Assembly: GCF_001949145.1 (NCBI RefSeq)
Contig: NW_019091650.1
Location: 1 to 64,000 of the forward strand
Direction: 5' to 3'
From: Acanthaster planci
Lineage: Eukaryota > Echinodermata > Asteroidea > Valvatida > Acanthasteridae
DNA length: 64,000 nt
Below are positions 59,151 to 64,000 of this stretch, piece by piece (within the stretch, counting starts at the first letter, position 1; every line of letters begins with the position of its first letter). The notes beneath the pieces were generated by a model. It saw only the letters and a list, made by a program, of their open reading frames with translations. It had not been told where the DNA came from and did not search any database. The position numbers were made by a program, and so were the translations under genes.

Positions 59151-62100
59151 CCAGTTGCCCAGCACCAAAGTGTTGCAGCCGCTCACGCCGACTGCGCTAC
59201 GTAAGGGGCACTCGCTGTAGCTGAACCTAACTCGAAAAGTCGACAGCACAGGAGACCAGGGTTGTGAAATGGAAGTTTAGGTGCCTGTCTGATTTGAAAG
59301 AATTGAATTAAAAGACTCAAGCTTCCAACCTCCTCGCTTTGCCACTGAGCATCTTTTAGTTAATTGCTATCTAAATATACCAATAATGGCTCTCTCTTAA
59401 AATGTTCTCGATGTCATAAACAGCTGATTGCATGTAGAAACCAGAATGACCTTAGTTAGCATCACTGTGTATTGAAGACAAGGCAATTCATCGGCTAGTT
59501 TAGATTGTTCGTGAGACTTCTCCACGGGTTGATGCCAGGTTTTACAGGAAGTGCCAAGCAATGAGATGTTTCTTGTTACCTGTGACAAGAGAGATTGTAC
59601 CGAACATACTGCATATTGGTCCCGGGTTAATCGAATGGTCCATCCTGGCCAAAAGTGTGTGGGGATATACCTCCACACCTACCCACCCCTGCCCACAGTG
59701 AAATTAATCCGATATCCTTTTAACCGTAGAGGACGATGGTAGGCACATAGGATTTAAACATGTGGGTCAGCTAGTTTCTGACTCCACCTTTAAATTTGGA
59801 TATAATTATATTAACAATTTAGTTTCATCAGTTTTTGCCGGTTCCTTTGCGAGCAAACATAAATATTTGTACTTTTGCAAGCACATTTAGCACTAAATAT
59901 TTAGTTAATGCCACAAAAGTATATACCCAGAGACCAACAGACTAAATAAAGAAAATATAAAACGTGGCTTCCAAAACCGTCATATGTTCCACAAACTACT
60001 AGGGCTTCGGTGTTCGCTCCATTAATTACAAGTTCAGGTTCATGAATTTTAATAGTGACTACACTACAGATGACTCAATGTCTGCTCTGCATTCTCTGTA
60101 GTGAGCCTGGCAAAAGGTTTCGCAAAGAGACGCTTTGTGCTGGTTGGAACAAACCTACTCGCGTCCACGACAGTCGTCCTGTTCACTGCACGTTGGAAAA
60201 TCAGCAGAGAATTGGAGACAGGTTGTTGTGATGCAAATAACATAGGCCAAAATTAGGAAGTTTATGACATCATAAAATCCCTGAATTTACTCCTATTCTT
60301 GAATTGCCTGAGAACAGCCAAGAAACAATGATTTTCAACATTCTTTAAAGACATACCTCTGAACCCTTAAACTAAACCCCTCCTTGTTTGAGCTCTGCCC
60401 TGTTTCTTTAAAGCTCGCTCCGCCCCTGAAAATCACGCACATGAAGCCACGAGCTACGTGATTCTGTCGGGCAAAGCTGCGGTACAAGGTAGTCAGTGTG
60501 GCTCCTCTTAAAATATATCAAAGAAATGAGGTTGCTTAAAGGCTTATGAGAATCCAAATTGGCAGGATTTTCCTGTTTGCGAGATCTATACAAACCAAAT
60601 ACATATCAAACACAAGAAAAAGATGCCATCTTGTCAGTCCGACAAACTGTATTGTGTCAGAAATAAAGACTGTTGAAGTCTTCAAGCACAAGGTACATAT
60701 GAAGTACACGATTATCTCACAAATGACTCTTAGTTCCATTTTTGTTCTGCCATTTTAAAGGATATATATTCTGATGCCTTTTATAAAATAATACTACGAA
60801 TTTCATTAATCCTGAGCAAAAGTTTCATGCAAATCTAGGTAGAGATCTCCGTATTACTGGTATTCAGCGCAATGTGCTGTCACATATTTGATGGTTTTCT
60901 TTCGCGTTTTCTTTTCCTTAGCGATTCATCGCTCTATAAGTAAAGTACCCCGGTAAATACCAACGAGCCACCATTTCTCAAAAAAAAAAACGTTTTCTTT
61001 GAGCCAATTGTGGGTGCACACTTTGAACAGAAAAGTCTCCAAACCGAACAAGACTTTTTATGGATGACGCATCTTTAAAATATAAATTGATGCCAAATAG
61101 TGTTTAAAGACATTGAGGAGGAAGGGGCACAAAAGCGATAATTTAAGAATACGTGTCATTATGTAGATATGGTTTAATGAACCAAAACGAAGCAACGGGG
61201 CCAAACGATGTGACGAGATTGGGGTTTGGAGGATGCTACAATTAGAGATGTCAGGCTGTATTGAAGTTAAGAAGATCTTCAAATGAGCTTGATCCTGAGA
61301 GCCTAGTCTGGAAGCACGCATCGTTGGAACGAGTGGAATCTGAACTGAAATAATTATGATGTGAATATGTAATTGGATGGAACGTTTGCTGGCCTCCGAT
61401 TTTATGTAAAATATGCTGATTTAACACCACAGTGGGTTCTGTTTAGTTTTTAATGTAGGCGGAACATATGCTCAAAGTTTAAGTTTAAAATAGATGCTGG
61501 CGACATACGAAAAAATAATTGTTAAACCTTGCCATAATTTTTTTTCAAAGAGAACTAATAGGCCTACAAAGAAAACCAATAAAATAACTAATGCAATATA
61601 CGTACAGCTCTTGGACTCGACGTTTTTTCTTTTGTTGCTTTTTTATTTCATTTTAATTTGATTTTTGGGTTTTCTCTTCTGTGTTTTTCATTTTCTAACA
61701 ACTATCTTGAATTTTCTGTTCAGAAAACTTCTTTTCAAAAATATGGGGAGGGTATGGATGATTCTGTGGATCTGTGGATAATACCCGCCCCATCGGGGAT
61801 GAAGCAAAACCCCTCAACATGCTTCGGAGTCTCTCCAGAACTTTTGAAGGATACATTTTCGTTGTCAAGGGCTCTGGGTACCAGCTGTCAATCACTGACC
61901 TGAGACTGCAGGTCGTATCACACCCTCAAAGCGCAGCAGCGTTGTGAAATATTTGATACGGAAGCTTCATCTCCGTAGGAATTGATAATGAAAAAGAGCT
62001 TACTTGGCGCGACATCAGCATCACTGGTTGGGTTAACCCTAAAATTTCCAGTGGCGGAGTCCTTCCTCAACATTTTTGACAGCTATCGCCGCAGTACATG

Positions 62101-63750
62101 TTTTCATGAGTTTATGGAGTAACTCTTGGCGGTAATTTCGACATCAGTTTTGTAAAAAATGAACATAAGTGTTGTCGCACAGCGCCCACTTTCCCAGACG
62201 TGTCAGCCAAAAATGTATGCTTCTTCATCGCCGTGCCCAATGCAGGCGAGCTGGCATGCTGTGTATAGCCTTGAACTTAAAAATAACCGTGACAACAAGT
62301 GTCTTTACATGCATAGCAAGTTATAAAAAATTGGGCAACGCACAGCCGAGTTCCGGGGGGAGGCAGAACCCAACCCCGGCTGTCAGATGGGCCAAAATAA
62401 ACAGGCTCTTTGAGGGTTAAGTTATATGTAGGCTGCGAGGATATTAGATGCTGTCGCATCTCTGACCCCGGACGTGTTTGTGATACCTGAACCGAACGGA
62501 AACATCCCAGATATCTTCTTGGCCTATTAAGATTGGGTTTGCCAAGTTTAAGTCATTCAGCCTGAAGGCTTATCCGGAAAGAAGCCATGATATAATAAAT
62601 GATCTACCCAGAATTCGCCATGGTACGATATCTATCTACCCTCAACATCATTGACTCTTTAAACAGCGCCCTCCCTAAATTTAAGATAGTCGAAAAGTCT
62701 TTGCAGTCAACTCTATCTTAGCTTCGGCATTTAAAAAAAGTTTCCAGTGAAGCATAGCATTAATGAATACAAAATGCGTTCAAGTTGCAAAACGACAATG
62801 TTGATCTCTTTCGCTTAACTCGGCTGTCAGTTTCCCGGTAGTATCTTACAGATGGTCACATTGCTCAAAATGGTGAGCGATTCCATTCACTTATCTCCAT
62901 GTCACAATCCGGATCGCTCAAGGGCCATTCTGAGCTTCACAAACTGCCAAATACTGGTGAACCAGTCTCAACCTCTTAACAAATTTGTCTGCTGGGTGGT
63001 AATGTGGAGGACATGGACTTCACTGGTAACATTAATGGCATCTGCCTCCTCAGCAGGCTTGAGCGGGCAGATTTGGGGATTCTGTTTTTGGATACAGAGA
63101 CCTATCGAATGGAGCTCTTTTTATGCAGCAGGAAAGTCAAATGTTATACGACGAGGGTAATAAAGTCAGGGTTGAATCCAATACCGATAGGACCCAGGCA
63201 AGATTTGAGAAATAGCTTGTTGTTTCCACTTTTGCCTTCAAATGAAACTTGCATTGTATAACTGATCAACGGATGCCAAGTGAGGGCGCCGCACATACCT
63301 GCATGAATTACATCCAATCATGTTTAATCGCAAAGATAAATTTTAAAGTGGTAAGTTGAGTTGGATAAGATTTAGCCTGTTAGTTCCTTTGGTCAACAAG
63401 ATAAAGGAAGCTAATCAGTCGGATGTTTGGCTGGCAAAGATTTCACTGCAGCCTGGCATTTACTTCAGACGCCGTGGATAACACATCTGCATGTCTTTCA
63501 TCTTGTCAGTTTAAAGCCGTGTTGATAGGATTGTTCCTGTTTTACCCTACCGAGATGGATTTATACTTTTATACGTGAATAGCTGGTCTGCGAAACGATG
63601 TTTTTTTGCCGAGAATGACGGACCAACATCTTACAAAAATTGTTGTCGAAATCATATGAAATCATGCTTTTGCTCAGCACGAAAAGCAAAGGCAAGCATT
63701 GGCAGAAACTCTGTCCTTTAATCCTCATCGGTGATCTTTCCTCATCTCTA
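59151..63750. other. Non-coding stretch without a recognisable gene
   Basis: Frames are at most 102 codons, none with a family signature. An A-run lies at 60982-60990, and no repeat copy recognised elsewhere in the window is present. Confidence 0.55.
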
Positions 63751-63813
63751 TCTGCATAATCTTGTTATCTGCATAATCTTGTTATCTGCATAATCTTCTT
63801 TTCTGCATAATCT
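63751..63813. repeat. 17-bp tandem repeat, 3.7 copies
   Basis: Units TCTGCATAATCTTGTTA at 63751-63767 and 63768-63784 are identical. A third at 63785-63801 differs at its end, and a partial fourth spans 63802-63813. The conserved core of all four is TCTGCATAATCT, whose reverse strand contains ATTATGCA, a POU-octamer-like word. Confidence 0.9.
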
Positions 63814-63916
63814 GTAGAGTGTTTCCTTTTTGAAAAAAGGCTAAAATTTAACGTACTTCTTCAGTTTCAATGAAGCTTCTTGGCTCAGGCTTCTTATCAC
63901 ATCATTTTTTATCCAG

Positions 63917-63969
63917 CTTCCTTATAATTATTTCCTGAAGACTATAGTCTTCAGGAAATAATAAGGAAG
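63917..63969. repeat. Palindrome with 18-bp perfect inner arms
   Basis: The centre is at 63944/63945. Positions 63927-63944 pair perfectly with 63945-63962 with no loop. After a 3-base bulge, another 7 bases pair (63917-63923 with 63963-63969). A loopless palindrome like this extrudes as a cruciform. It may be a small foldback or sit at the edge of a larger repeat beyond the window. Confidence 0.8.
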
Positions 63970-64000
63970 TGATTTCAAAAGATTCGTGTGGCAGATTTAC

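Noticed and set aside
63751-63813. CRISPR-like array
   Set aside because: Units are directly adjacent without spacers, and this is animal DNA.

Overview
The window is about 64 kb of animal nuclear DNA that is almost entirely non-coding. It has one confident protein-coding gene, an intronless forkhead transcription factor of the FoxB class on the minus strand at 36111-37103. Very sparse coding DNA, splice-type signals, tRNA-derived SINEs, a 5'-truncated LINE, several families of short inverted-repeat (MITE-like) elements and frequent AGGCCT words fit an invertebrate deuterostome such as an echinoderm, hemichordate or amphioxus. That placement is inference, and the exact taxon cannot be read from the sequence.

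Layout. Positions 1-36000 are repeats and unassigned DNA. They hold a MITE with 8-bp target duplications (421-626), two copies of a 178-bp foldback element (3487-3665 and 8046-8223), and a long inverted repeat carrying histone-type 3'-end signals (3989-4240). Further on are a nearly perfect 46-bp-arm hairpin MITE (11559-11670), a LINE 3' fragment bounded by a 17-bp target-site duplication (14563-15271), a tRNA-derived SINE (16953-17207), one member of an inverted-orientation repeat pair (26452-26636), a CpG-dense block (28960-29110), the third 178-bp foldback (29686-29863), a possible coding exon (30019-30220) and the second member of the pair (31588-31762).

FoxB lies at 36111-37103, with a likely 3'UTR and AATAAA signal to 35179 and a CpG-rich upstream flank to about 37750. 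From 37750 to 64000 I see no supportable complete gene. This part has short tandem repeats, a second copy of the first MITE in opposite orientation (51349-51556), two more SINE copies, a foldback element (58391-58513), a diverged tandem duplication near 59 kb, a 17-bp tandem repeat (63751-63813) and a palindrome at the right edge (63917-63969).

Interpretation. A single short developmental regulator isolated in tens of kilobases of non-coding DNA is the usual setting for a gene controlled by distant enhancers. No enhancer can be proven without a cross-species alignment. Most predicted short reading frames look like chance frames. The most unusual non-genic signal is the inverted repeat at 4 kb, whose arms each match the metazoan histone mRNA stem-loop consensus followed at the right distance by a purine-rich, downstream-element-like sequence.
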